A stretch of 64,000 nucleotides of DNA from Zygnema cylindricum (GCA_037447655.1 JBBHKE010001558.1:278025-342024), one strand, 5' to 3'. Numbered from the stretch's first letter, positions 1 to 11,884 are shown. Notes: generated from the sequence alone by a model not told the origin. Numbers and translations are program-made.

Positions 1-651
1 GCCACACGAGTGGTAAAATTTTAGGACGAGGGAGAGTACTCGTTATTTTTCTCCCTGCCCGTCAAGTGCATGTACGGAAAAGACGAGGATGTACGGAAAA
101 AAATATGCAGGGGTCTCGGACCTCCAATTTCATTCATGGGCCCTCGATAAAATTTTGCATCGTCGTCGCTTCTCCCCTCTCCCTCTCACACTATCACTTT
201 TATCTCACACTTTTTAGAATGAGGCACGACAAAACTGGTACGAAATGAAAGATATTTGAAAAATTAATCTTTTGACTACCTTTGTGTATATTTTTATGGC
301 AAGTAGAGCGAAAAAAGTAGAGAAAACGAAATCGGGTATCCATGATCGAAAGTTCTTTAACATGTGACGTCACAAGTGAGCGTGACATCACAATGTTACA
401 AAACCCTAAACATCTGCCATGTCACAAAATTACAAAAATCTAGACGTCTACGACTGTCGCTGTTTTTGTTTGCGTCACAAATTTTATAGTCGTCGTCAAC
501 CGTCACAAAGTTGTACCTACGTCTACAACCGTCACATTTCAAAGTTCCGATTTCATTTTCGCACATAGGGACGCTTTTCAAAGTAGTACGGAACACTTCA
601 CTACAGTCCAAAAATACTTTTTCAAAGTATCGCTTACATGGGGACGTACCC
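1..651. mobile_element. PIF/Harbinger-like element A, copy 1 (right part only)
   Basis: The stretch matches the element at 56001-58009 in the same orientation, including the shared blocks around GGGTCTCGGACCTCCA, CCCTCTCACAC and the terminal ACATGGGGACGTACCC. It ends at 651 and is followed by TAA, the same 3-bp flank seen on both sides of the second copy. The left end lies outside the window. No transposase reading frame is visible, so it is called non-autonomous. The 3-bp TAA flank and the GGG start are typical of PIF/Harbinger; the superfamily assignment is inferred from those two signs only. Confidence 0.7.
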
Positions 652-1163
652 TAAGGGTTTTGCGCCGTTGAAACGAGGAGCCCGCTGTTACCGCCAAAAG
701 TTAGCGAGCACGCGAGAAAGGTGACGTCACTTCTCCTTTCGGAGGGTGTGAAAGCGACGAAAAAGTTTGCGGACACGTGTAAGGCCTTCAAAAAAAATGT
801 CGGTCGCGATTATATTTGACCTTGTCACATCGCACTTTTCCTGTAAAGAAACCAAAAACACGAAATCGGAACGACAAGAAAAAAAATTAAAAAAAAATCG
901 GGAAATCTATGCCTTTAGGTACAATGTTTGAAAACTTTTAGGTTTAACGGTTTATTTATTTGAGAACTTAATTCGATTTTTTGAAGATTGCCCAACATAC
1001 ACACGCGGCTGCGTCTAATTTGGTAAAAATGATTCTAGTGGCGAATTGATTTTCTTATCGTTACCACTGTCACATACGACAGGCGAAACGGAAGGCTCTC
1101 CGTTTCCATGACGAAATACGCCAACAGAGCCGTGCTCGCGTGTTTTCCTGCCGGCCATATTAA
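652..1163. other. Unexplained spacer between two transposons
   Basis: About 500 bases lie between the TAA after element A copy 1 and the TAA before element F. There are no credible coding exons, no clear terminal repeats and no simple repeats beyond short A-runs. It is probably decayed repeat sequence. Confidence 0.3.
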
Positions 1164-1826
1164 GGGTATGGTTACATCAGGAGGTGTCTGTAATAGTACG
1201 GACATCAAAATTTATGTATTACAGAGGCCTCGGTTACATCGCGTATCGTCTGTAAATAAGTTTTTACATACGTGTTCTGATTTGAGTGTCTCCACGGAAG
1301 TTGACGATCAAATCTCTAAAATCTTCAAAGATTTGGAAACCGACCATTTTCGTATGGAAATCCGTACTTGCGTATTACGTACGTTATCTTCGCAAGTTTA
1401 CCGCGTCAATGTACGTCAGAGATCTCCTTCACTCTGCTGACTTTCAGGAAAAAACTGTATTTCTTTTCGGCAAATTTTTAGTCACCTTGTCCGAAGGCAC
1501 GTGACTTTGGGGACGTGTGAAAATTTTCATTTTTCATCGACGCATGTGTCTATCGTCCAGGTGTAGAAAATTGACTGGTTCTGTATTGGTGAACCCACCT
1601 CCGGAGGTGGGTTCACCAATACAGAGGCGGATGGAGCGATTGCTTTGCAGATGAAGACCAAAATGTAATCGGACGGTCGATGTCTTCTCCCAGATACTTG
1701 GAGGATCGTAATCTTATTTTCTGTAATGTTGGTTTCAAGAAACTCACGAACATATAGTACGGCATGGTACGGTCAAGTACAAAATTCTGTATTAAACCTT
1801 ACTTTTCGTCTGATGTAACCATACCC
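1164..1826. mobile_element. PIF/Harbinger-like MITE, family F
   Basis: The 663-bp element has terminal inverted repeats: GGGTATGGTTACATCAG at the left end and its exact reverse complement at the right end. TAA flanks both sides (1161-1163 and 1827-1829), fitting the TWA target duplication of PIF/Harbinger elements. The first bases (GGGTAYG) resemble those of element A (GGGTACG), so the two families are probably related. Internal sequence has no transposase. It contains the perfect palindrome at 1580-1625. Confidence 0.75.
1580..1625. repeat. 46-bp perfect palindrome without spacer
   Basis: The left arm at 1580-1602 (starting TCTGTATTGGTG, ending CCACCTCC) is followed at once by its exact reverse complement at 1603-1625. 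All 23 base pairs match and there is no loop. It lies inside MITE F. A zero-spacer palindrome this long can extrude as a cruciform and is normally unstable in DNA replication. Confidence 0.95.
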
Positions 1827-1829
1827 TAA

Positions 1830-2368
1830 GAGCTGCATTCATTGCAATAGTACTTAGCATTTGACAGCGAATGCGACAGAAGTCTTTAGTGTGGTACGGC
1901 CTTGACGGGCCTTCGGTTAAATCCCTTTCAATGTACGGAAAGTTGCACACTACAAACGACAGATCCTGTTGCCTGGCGATTGTTATGCCGACGTGGCTCT
2001 TATTGAGGGTGACAGGTTGATACATCACAAAAAGCGCATAAAAATGTTTGTTATTTCGCACGTTACTGACAGCAGTTTTTCATCATTGGAAACGTCTGCT
2101 GGAAACTTTCTTTGACACTCCCTAGGTTTGAGTAAGCACGTCACAAGTTTACCGTTTTTTGAATCGCACCGGGTCGTCACATTTTCGAAAGTGCGACCGC
2201 AAAAATCATAAGGAGAGCCGGCCTGCGAGTCGTACGGACGTGGAAGGGGTTGCCCGGTCAAAACCATAGTTCACTGTACAAAAACATTTGGAAACGCTAT
2301 ATAATGTTTGCGCTATATTATACGCATACTTTACGTTTAAACACGATAAAGTATGGATATGACATATA
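1830..2368. other. Unexplained repeat-like stretch
   Basis: About 540 bases separate MITE F from the hAT-like element E. Short open frames on the minus strand have no recognisable domain. The end of the stretch (from about 2281) is AT-rich with GCTATATAATG and GCTATATTATA variants. No terminal repeats of its own could be placed. Confidence 0.3.
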
Positions 2369-2376
2369 GCGTTTCC

Positions 2377-3265
2377 TAGTGTTGTGTATCGGTAAGGATT
2401 TGCCGATAACCGATATGGGCCTTTTCCGGGTATCCGATAATCCATATATTGGTGCGATATATCGTTATCGGTGTTATCGCCGATAAATAGCCGATATTTA
2501 CCGGTTATTATCGGCGATAACACCGATATCGATAACTATCAGCGATAACTGTACGGACCGTGCATATAAATGTACGACAAGTACACTCAGATGTACGTGT
2601 TATTACCCGAACGTGTACAAACACATAAAGTACAGTAACCGCCATGAGATCTGTACGGTTTGATACGGATCCAGTAAAACGATGAACCTTTCACATCTGA
2701 CGCCATGGCTTTGTCCCTTTATTCCTTGAGATCCATTGGGGACCTGCCACGTGTCAATCTGTTGGCTTTTTTGCCATAAGCTGCCAAAAGAGCCATTCTG
2801 CGATGCCGGCGCTCACGTTGGCCGTCCGCTCGTGTTTTCTAATTCCAAGTCGTCCGTTCGATTCTGGCGGCGCGCAGAATGTTATTTTGCGTCCGTTATA
2901 CTTTGTGTTCGCCGTCCTTTTCCCCTTCCATGCTCACCAGTTTTCCAGTAAAATTCCGTACGTTGCTGTAAATTTTATGGTCAGTTAACCAACCAATGTT
3001 TATGTGTTGCGATGTCCGTAATAAATAGCAGTTAAACGGAGACGGAACAGATTCTTTCACGTGGAATGCCACGCTATATAAAGTTAATAATATTGTACAG
3101 TATGTTATAAAGTACTATTGTATGCATACTATATTTTGTTAAGTTATCGCCGATATGGAATTTGTTGGTCTCAGACCGATATATTGGAACCTCTGACCGT
3201 TCGATAACCGATAACTATCGGTATTGGTGTTATCGCGATAATTTTTTTACCGATACAAAACACTA
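2377..3265. mobile_element. Non-autonomous hAT-like element E, copy 1, interrupted at its last TA
   Basis: The element begins TAGTGTTGTGTATCGG and ends CCGATACAAAACACTA. The 8-bp sequence GCGTTTCC lies directly before it (2369-2376) and again at 3756-3763, after the nested MITE B. An 8-bp duplication is diagnostic of the hAT superfamily. Both ends are packed with CCGATA/TATCGG motifs, a likely subterminal binding array. A reverse-complement copy lies at 54880-55706. No transposase is encoded, so an autonomous partner elsewhere would be needed for movement. Confidence 0.85.
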
Positions 3266-3753
3266 CACCGTGAATCGCTATTAGCGTAATAAAATAGATA
3301 GCGTAATGAAACAATTAGCGTACTTTACGGTAAATTGGGTTTTTTAGGGTACACAATGATACTAATTTATCATTAACTCTAATTTGTAAACTGCTTTGTA
3401 AAAATTTTCGGCACATAATATGTCCACACTAAAACATGTAGATTTACGAAATTGTTCAAATCGTACGCCGTCGCGTTTTTTTGACATCCGCGTATGCCGG
3501 AAAATATTTACGCAATTACATATTATTATCTTTTCTGTACTTATATATTTAAAAGGTACGAAATAGTACGAATATGATAGTCCTTACACCACACTATTTA
3601 AAAGGGCACTAAATTACAGTTATGAACCTTATTGAGCGGTGTACCTCAAATATCGTTCAGAAACATTTAGCGTACTTTATTCTATTTGAGAATTTCCCGA
3701 AAAAAAAGAGGTACCCCAATTAGCGTCATGTACGCTAATAGCGATTCGCGGTG
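3266..3753. mobile_element. TA-flanked MITE, family B, copy 1 (488 bp)
   Basis: Terminal inverted repeats CACCGTGAATCGCTATTAGC (left) and CACCGCGAATCGCTATTAGC (reverse complement of the right end) bound 488 bp. TA lies on both sides (3264-3265, 3754-3755). It sits exactly in the terminal TA of hAT-like element E, between that element and its 8-bp target duplication. The copy at 57332-57819 has exactly the same length in opposite orientation and is very similar by eye. There is no coding capacity. Confidence 0.88.
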
Positions 3754-3881
3754 TAGCGTTTCCAATTGTTTTCGCACATTTGAACTTTGGTCGAAACCTC
3801 GGAGACTTGGACGACCTCGGACCCGGCCCCTTTGTTTCGTTCGTTCGGCCTCGTTCCGTACGCTTTGGCATTGGCTCCTGG

Positions 3882-3917
3882 GGTACAGTACAGTACAGTA
3901 CTGTACTGTACTGTACC
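3882..3917. repeat. 36-bp perfect palindrome built from TACAG/CTGTA units
   Basis: Repeated (TACAG) units switch to (CTGTA) at the centre between 3899 and 3900, giving 18 perfect pairs with no spacer. It lies about 420 bp upstream of the J-domain gene start. It can form a hairpin or cruciform. Confidence 0.95.
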
Positions 3918-4271
3918 GCTCTACTGTACGGTTTATGAATAGCCCCCGCGAGGTGACGACGACATTGTCCACTTGTCTACAGTAGAAGTTACAATTGTCG
4001 AGCGGGGAGCTGTGCCTCCCATATTTCAAATCCATAGGATTTGCAGGAAGGAAGCCATGTTTCGCTTCATAGTTTTATGAGAGAGAAAGTAATGATTAGA
4101 TCCAGTGACTTTCTTTGTGTTCTCACCCTGTAAGTCGTCGCAGTTATTTCTTTCTCGTTTTTTTTTTTGTTGTTTTAAGTTGAATTTTTACCATCCTTCC
4201 TCTCTCCCTCACCTTCGTGCCATCATCAAGTGAAGAAAGTCGAATCGTCATCAAAGCCGCCTCTCCGTTTC

Positions 4272-4288
4272 AAACCCTAACCCTAGAG
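4272..4288 (+). promoter_or_regulatory. Telo-box (AAACCCTAA) in the leader of the J-domain gene
   Basis: The motif AAACCCTAACCCTAGAG lies about 50 bp before the ATG. AAACCCTAA telo-boxes are common near transcription starts of plant genes for translation and growth. It is a single motif, not a telomere array. Confidence 0.6.
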
Positions 4289-4334
4289 CAAGTCTGTCTG
4301 ATGCTGCATCTAGGTTAAGGAAGCCTGTCGCAGC

Positions 4335-7300
4335 ATGAGTCCAGACGGCACTATTTCACAAGTGCAACAGGCAGAGCGTCTTCTAAAAGATGGATATCCT
4401 GACAAAGCTCTCCGGCTTCTTCAAAAGCTGGAGAAAAGCAGTCCAGGTACCAAAGGCTTATCGGAGCTTATAGCAGTCGCTCAAGTTTGCTCAGCATTCG
4501 CAGAAAGCTTGTGCCTGTCTATGAAAAACCAGCGATTTCCATGTAACTGTTCTTCAGTTGCGTCAGGATCGAATCCATTTATCGACTGGTATCTTGTGCT
4601 GCAGGTATTTGATAATCCCCTTGTAATTTAGTTGTAGGCTTTTTTATAGCTTTTCAAGTTTAATTTTACATTTTTGCTTCGTTGAAGGGACAATTGTCCG
4701 TTTGTGAGAAGCCTTTCATTGTATATTTGTGCATTTTCATATTGTTTCCTTCTTCTTCTGATCAAAGAGGAGTTTTGAGTTCATTGGTTGACAAAGGAGT
4801 GATGCGTTCAGTTTCTTGATAATCATGACAAAGAGTATTTTTATTTCTCCAGGTAAACCCTGAAGCAGATGATGGAGCTATCAAGAAGCAGTATCGTCGC
4901 TTGGGTGAGACATTCTCTCCCCCCGTGTTGAGTTTTTTTATTGGATTTTTGGCTCCACTGTACCCTTCAACTGTTGTCAGAAAAATACTATTCCAAACCC
5001 TGAGAAACCCTCAAGCTTTTGGAACCACAGTCGTCAGCATGCTGACATGTCGGATTTCTCACTTTCACTATTCTTTCAACTTGAGGAAATGTTCACAATT
5101 ACTTTTTTTGCTGTTCTCTTTTTTTCCCTTGAAAACGTGTTCCTTCTGGGTGCACCTCAAACCTCGTCCTTGGTAAAGTGGATCCTTTATTCGAAGAGTA
5201 TTGCACATGTCCATATGTACTTACTGGGAAAGGTGGAGATTGTGCTACTTCCCCAGGAACCTTAATTTCTCTCAATTGGCATACCGAAGACTTTGGATGG
5301 ATCTTGAATATTTCCATCTTCTGTAATTGGACAAAAGTAACCCTGGGTTAGAATTCTTGGCACATAGATCATTCTCTCTCTCTCTCTCCCTCCCTCCCTC
5401 TTCTCTCTCTCTTCCTCTTTCTCTCTCTCCCCCCTCCTCTCTCTTTATCCCCTCTTCATTCTCTCTTCCCCTCTCCCTCCCTCTCTCTCCCTCGCTCTCT
5501 CCGCCTCTCTCCCTCTCTTTCTCTTTTTCTCTCTCCCTCCCCCCCTCTCTCTCTTCCCCCCCCCCCCCTCTCTCTCCCCCTCTCTGTCTTTCCCCCTCTC
5601 TCTCTCTCTCTCCCCCTCGCTCCCCCGCTCCCTCGCTCCCCCGCTCCCTCGCTCCCCCGCTCCCTCGCTCCCCCGCTCCCCCGCTCCCCCTCTCCCCCTC
5701 TCCCCCTCTCCCCCTCTCCCCCTCTCCCCCTCTCCCCCTCTCCCCCTCTCCCCCTCTCCCCCTCTCCCCCTCTCCCCCTCTCCCCCTCTCCCCCTCTCCC
5801 CCGCTCCCCCGCTCCCCCGCTCCCCCTCTCTCCCTCTCCCCCTCTCCCCCTCTCCCCCTCTCCCCCTCTCCCCCTCTCCCCCTCTCCCCCTCTCCCCCTC
5901 TCCCCCTCTCCCCCTCTCCCCTCTCCCCCTCTCCCCCTCTCCCTCCCTCCTCTGTATTTTTATATGAACGAGATTGCATCTTGTTGTTTCCAAGCAAAGC
6001 ATGATTTCCATCCTCTTATGGTAATTTTCTCATGGGCAACATCTGTTTTTCATCATGACCATGTTGAGAGCTTGTTTTTTGCTTCGGACAACCTGAAGTA
6101 GCTCTTTCACTTGGCCGCGAGTCTCTCAAGTTAGACGCCTTTTGCACTTCCATGCAGGGGTTTATCCTGTTTTCATCATGGGTAGAAATGTAGAGGAGAT
6201 GCTTAGAACTGTTTATGGTGAAGTACGGAAACTTTGGAGTCTAAATAACCTTTAATGGAGTTTGCATATTATTCTGCAAGGCATGCAAGTACTGAGTTTT
6301 TTGCCCTTTCAAAATGCATATGGATGTTAACCAAGGGAGGCACTTTATTTGCTAAGGGGGTCACACCATAGGACAGGAGTTCAGGAATATAATATGTGGA
6401 TTACATGAATAATTTGAAAAGAGATGCATCGGTAGAGGCTCAATGAAGACAGAATTGAATGCTCGCAGCAGGTGGGGTAACTGGGTGGTGAATACTTAAA
6501 TTCATGTTTCAGTTGCATTTGTTGCACTATCAATGAAGAACCTCAACTGCTAGATCAATAGACATTTCTTCTCTTTTGATCGACCTTATGCCGTTGTCAA
6601 AGTTCATATCAATCATTGTTTCTGTTTTCAATGCTGCACGGTGGTCTCTTGACTTGCAGCAATCTTCAAAATATCTTTGTTGTCGTTGTCGCTGTTTGTT
6701 TTTGTTGCTCTCATTTTTACGACTTGTTTAGTTCCCTATGCTGAGCTCGATTTCTCATCTGGCCATTTGGCAGAGAGCGACATGACGTCTTGTTATTACC
6801 TGAGTTGAAAAATACCTTCAAATGTACCTGGGCTCAAACCTTCGGGTCTTTGGTTTGCTTGCAGTGCTGCTGTTGCACCCAGATAAAAATGGACACAAGA
6901 AGGCAGAGGAGGCCTTCAAGCTGGTCTCTCAGGTGAATCTGCAGGTTCTTGGGAATGCTCCATGGGTTGCAGGCTCTCTGACCATATCATCTTGAGGAAT
7001 AGCTTGTTCTGTAAGGGCTACTTTCTCGTTTTTTTCTTTGGGTTTCAGCAGCATTATGGGCATCGTGACATCTTCCCAAATCCACTGATACTTGCATAAA
7101 CGAAATGTAAACTAGAACAGAGTCAATCGTCTATTTTATAATTGGTATTTTTTGTGTTCTACCACTGTCCCTCAGCTGTCCACGTGTGTCAGCATAAAGT
7201 TGGAGCAGTTTGATGAGGTTGGAGAAAATAAACCAAATATCTGGAGTAGAATGATATCTGATTTTTTCTGCAATTGTAATGTTACAAGAAGCTAGATTTC

Positions 7301-10300
7301 ATACAATGGGATTCAGTGTTTTGATTTTTTTTTCCAATCCAAGTATGCTTTTTTTGTTCTTTGTAGGTTCGTTGATGGTACAGTTACTAAGTCTTTGAAC
7401 TATGTCCGAAGTTGGAAGTTGGGCATTGTAGTTGTCTTGCTGAACCTTCAAGCGAAAGGGCAATGCCCTTTTTGTCGTTTTTGGTTGAGACAGTGATAGT
7501 TCCATGCCAGACAGCTGTTTATATTGTGTATAATGGGTTGGTTCAGGGGTTCGCCAGCCTTTTCTAGAGCGGGAATGACAGAGTGATAAACGATAGAGTA
7601 AGAGACAAATGCAATGATTAGTGCATTCAACAAATACAAAATACGACCGCTCCTGCTTTCAATTTCCCCATGTTGACCCTTTATTTACAATGAATGAAAG
7701 TATGCCTTCCACTCCTAGTGCTCTATCTATTGCTTGTCCAGCTATGGCCCTTTCAAATGAAATCATGGTTTTTTTTTTTTTATACTTTTTATGGTCAAGT
7801 CGTGATGCATGAGTTGGTGGAATGTGGTGTGTCAGGCATATATGGTTTTATCAGATCACAACCAGAGAGCCTCTTTTAATCAACAGAGGATGCATGCAAT
7901 GGGGACCTGCTCAGCTTCACCTTCTCCTCGAGGTGTCCCCTTTACTTCCTGTTCTCCTTTATCAAGACCCAGAAGGTCCTCATCTCCAACCAGAGGTAGC
8001 TTCAGTCGTCAAGCTCGAGATCCTTCTCCCGCGAGACCTCAGTAAGTCGTCTTTTATTTTTAGTGAGAAGGTCATGGGAGGTGATATGTTCAGTTGTAAT
8101 GATGATAAGGAAATAAAAGGATTTGTTTTTGCCTGTTAAGAGTTAAAAGTACGATGGCAGGTGGTAGTAATCATGAATGTTCACTGGAAACTGTGGAGCT
8201 AGTCTCAGTTAGCGATGATTGAATGCTTGCATAAATTATAATTTCAGATTGATGAGTGACTGTCACACCAGCATGGCAAATGTATATTTGGACATGTGAA
8301 GTGGTTGATACCGTTTCCAATTGTACTTCTTGTTGGGGGAGGGCGATTATTTATTTGTTGCTTTAAATCACCAGTTTTTGCAAGGTCTTGATCAAGAAGA
8401 ATAGAGAACTCACTTGCGTCGATCAGATTATTGGTAGTCCTGACTGAGGTTCTAGAGGTCGATTAACTTTGGAAAGTGAGTCGTTGTTTTGCGTCTTTAC
8501 ATTGTTTTCATTTATGCTAGTTTGTTTAATGACATTTTTATTGGATGACACTTGGCTTGGATTGGTAGGCTCGTCTTAATGGTTCTTTAACTATCACTCA
8601 TTGGGCAGGCACATACAGAGTATGCAACACTAATCATATCATAAAAAAACTGTTTTTGGCGTGCGCATTAACCGTTTTCTGTTGTTTTGATTCTCTGGTG
8701 GCTTCTTTCAAATAAGAGAGATGATTCACAATTTCATCACATAAAGCCATTTGACATTTGGCATTTGACATCCAATATTATTTTATGCAGGAAGACACCA
8801 GAAGAAGAAGAAGAGGAAGAGAACGCACGAATGCAGTATGTTAGGGAAAGAGCTCGCACGAGGACTGTTTCTTTCGAGAAGGAATGGGAGGAGAGAAAGG
8901 AGAAGTGGCAAAGGGATTTAGCTCAGGCTCGGGAAAAAGCAATGGCGAGAAGACAGGCTTGGGAGAGAAAATGCCGAGCAATGGCAGCCAATGGGAGTGG
9001 TTCTAAGGAAGGCACAACTACACCCACGGAAGAGAAAAAAAATACAAATGGGGAGAACGAAGCGACCAAAGGGGGGACAGAGAATGCACCGCCCAACTCT
9101 GAAGAAACTGAACGTGTAAATGAAGAAATTGAGTCTCTTGAAGTAAACACTGGTGGCAATAGTTCACCTCAAGGTGAAGATTCTTCTGCCTCACAGGCAG
9201 GAGAAGGCTTGGGAAATGATGAACTGGAAAAGGACAAGATTACGAGGTCAGCTTGTGAAAGTGACACTTCCAATGGGAGTGAGACAATGGTGGAAGGTGA
9301 GGTCAAAAATGGGGTGGAGTTAGATGGAGAGGAGGTGAGAAATGAACAAAGTCAGGCTGAGTTTTCTGATGACAGTGATTCGAAGGCCGATTTAAAAGTG
9401 GATGATAGTTATAAGAGAGAGTGCACTCCAGAAAACCCGATAGAGGAGATGAAGAGAGATCCTGGGAAGAGTGTGACTGAAGAGTTTACAGCCGATTTTA
9501 TGGAATACACGGACAAAAGTGGTCAGCAATTGAATCCTCTGTCAAGTGATGGATGTGATGTTATGGGTCAGTGTGAAGAAGAGGTGGGAAAAGGCAATGA
9601 GGTGAGACCAGATGGAGTGAGTGGAATTTTTGGCGGTGAAGCTGATTGTAAAAAGGAGTGTTCAACGCATGAAGTTGACAGAAGGTTTAAGTCAAATGAC
9701 GAGTCCCATATAGAGGCTGAATGTAGGTCCAAAATACAGGAAGGGGCAGAGGGACATATATTGGAGTCTTTAGGTGGAAGCGAGCAGGATGCATTACAGA
9801 AGGAAACAAAGAAAGTGGTTGAACCTACAGAAACTCCGTTAAATGACAATGCAATCCAGGAAAGGGAAAATAAGAAGGTAGAAGTTACTACAAATGTTGA
9901 CAGAGGATCGACAGGAGGTCTTCAAGATAACCGACAGCCTGAAGGGATTGATGACATGGGCACATCATTTTCAAGGATGTCCGATAATGGCACAACACTA
10001 TTTTCGAGGAAAAGGTTGAGCACTGAGAAAGAAGGCCACTTTTCAAATGGGAGAAGGGGAAGTGGGTTAAGAGTGCACGGAAGCTCTTTGGCTGATGGAG
10101 GTCGTGAGGGCTTGAAACAAGTATTTGTTGCAGGGCAAACAGTTTGTAACAGTATTATTGGTTGCTGTCTCAATGAGTCAGCAAAAAATCCGGTGACAAT
10201 GAGAGCTCAGGGGTTAACTTCTGGTATACAAACCTCCATAAGCAAGCCGTCCTCGAGTGGGAAGGAATCTCTTGTCAATAAGTCACCTACTTGTAGGAGA

Positions 10301-11884
10301 TTTGAGGAAGCTTCAGATCGAGAGAAGTGGTCGAGTCCTATCCCACTAGATGATGAGAAGAATATAGGAAAAACTCAGGCAAGTGCTGCAGAAACAAAAA
10401 CACGAGGCCAAGAGAGAATACTTGAGCTTCGAAGGGAGATTAAGGAGGCCATGGCTGAGAGACAGGCACAGGAAGTTAGGGCAAGCGGGTTCCAAGCTAG
10501 GAGAGTAGCAGTGAGTCGAGCAAGAAGAGAGAGCTTGTTGCAAGGAAGGAAGTATGATGGGTCTTCTAGTGGGACACTACCGTCTGATATGAAGATTCGG
10601 AACTGTACTACCTTTCCATCAACCGGATCATCTGACCCTGAAGCTGGTGGGAGGGAGACTGTCACAACTGGGAAGGAAGATAAGACCTTTCAAGTAGAAA
10701 GCAAGACGGAGCTTGTGAGTGAGTCAACAAGGAAAGGTCCATTTGATGACTGGAATGCATGCATCTTAAAGTCCGTTGAGCCCGTCGTAAAGAAGACGAA
10801 AGAAACGGTTCGTCCTGTTCCTACAGTTAATCGTAAATCGGTAAAACCTTCAAAAGTCTCCACCGGATCTGCAAGTATTCGAACAATGCGAACAAGGACA
10901 AATAAGTCGATTGTGGATGGGAGTAAGGTCACATCTTTAGACAAGAGCAGACTAACAGAAATGCCGTTTGTTGTGCCTGTAAAAGGAAATAATAACAGCA
11001 CAAGTGTTTTGCCATCTCAGAGTCCAGAAATAGACGTGGATGTAAAACCCACAGAGGGTATTCGGGCATCAGAGACGGTGAAACCAGCTTCCACTAAAAA
11101 GGAGGGTTTAGAAGATCTGAAAGTCCCATTGGATGTAGATGGCGTGGAAGCAAAGCTGGAAAAAGAAGAGTCGAGAGATAGAGAATGTGGTTCTTTGAAC
11201 TGGAGAAACGTATTACTTAAGAAGTTGAATGGTTCTCTCTCACTGCCTAGTAAAGGGAGTTGGCAAGTGGATCTTAACTTCTTGCGTGGATCTCAACAAA
11301 GACATTTTAAAACCAAGTCAGAAACAGTGTCGAAAGGTTCAGCTGTGGATGAATCCGTAACTCGTCAAAACCATAATTCAAAAACTGTGACTTCAAGATT
11401 GAGCCCAGATTCGGATCCCTTCCAAATCAGCCCTGGGAATGGAACTTCGGTTTCTTTTGAACAGCAACAACAAGATAAAGACAAAATTCAAGACAGACGT
11501 ACAGCAGATAGGCCAATCCATAGTGTAGGACAAAAGGATAAAGGAGTGGACAAAACGGAGACAAAACGTGAGTCTCTTGTGAATTCCACACTGGACCAAA
11601 AAGTGAAACCAGGACAGGTGCTCCATAATAGAAGAAGCCCTTTGGAAACCAATGATCTTTCCCATGCTAAAGTTAGTGATCTCAATCATTCTCCTGGTCC
11701 AAACTCTCCTGGTTCAAACACTCCTGGTTCAAACTCGAGGTCGAGATCGAAGGGGTTTTCTTCTGCGGCCCGAGCCGCTGCTGAAGCCATGGCCGCCGCA
11801 TCCACTGCCAAGGCCAAGGCCAGGCGGGTGCTGGCCAGCAGGGGCCTGGGAGAGCCGACCAATCAGACGCCTCAGCCGGCGTAG
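4335..11884 (+). CDS. J-domain (DnaJ/Hsp40) protein with a long disordered tail, about 1229 aa
   Basis: Five exons join in frame: 4335-4604, 4853-4904, 6865-6932, 7836-8041 and 8791-11884 (3690 nt). The J domain spans about residues 84-146 and is split over exons 1-4: DWYLVLQ, then KKQYRRL, then HPDKN with the HPD motif at residues 112-114, then [10 protein letters not shown] is the Hsp70-stimulating motif, so this is a co-chaperone. The N-terminal helices ([19 protein letters not shown]) resemble plant J proteins whose J domain follows a short helical region. Exon 5 encodes 1030 residues of mostly charged, low-complexity sequence. It has a coiled-coil-like stretch near its start ([19 protein letters not shown]), a second at [19 protein letters not shown], and an Ala-rich basic end. 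No DUF3444 domain was recognised. The client and cell compartment are unknown. Exons and frame are well supported; exon 5 could hold small unseen introns. Confidence 0.85.
5371..5953. repeat. 583-bp pyrimidine tract, largely (CCCCCTCT)n, in intron 2 of the J-domain gene
   Basis: The plus strand is nearly pure C and T: a CT-rich start, then long runs of the octamer CCCCCTCT with CCCCCGCT variants. The minus strand therefore carries many G5 runs three bases apart. The reading frames across it (Gly-Glu-Arg or Ser-Pro-Leu repeats) are products of the repeat, not genes. Tract length is likely variable and hard to assemble. Confidence 0.95.

Larger units (their letters stand above)
3764..4334 (+). 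promoter_or_regulatory. Upstream region and 5' leader of the J-domain gene
   Basis: This stretch runs from the transposon cluster to the ATG at 4335. It holds a 36-bp palindrome of TACAG units (3882-3917), a GTGACGACGACA stretch (3951-3962) that includes a TGACG core, and a telo-box (4272-4280). The exact transcription start cannot be seen. The pyrimidine-rich stretch from about 4140 looks like an untranslated leader. Confidence 0.4.

Noticed and set aside
2400-2530. GATA/TATCGG-rich sequence as a satellite
   Set aside because: It is the terminal array of hAT-like element E and occurs in reverse at the other end and in the second copy.
4272-4288. Possible telomere repeat (CCCTAA)
   Set aside because: Only two units, in a gene leader; it is a telo-box rather than a telomeric array.
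5272-6011. Three long reading frames with Gly-Glu-Arg or Ser-Pro-Leu repeats
   Set aside because: They arise from the pyrimidine octamer repeat inside an intron and have no unique sequence.
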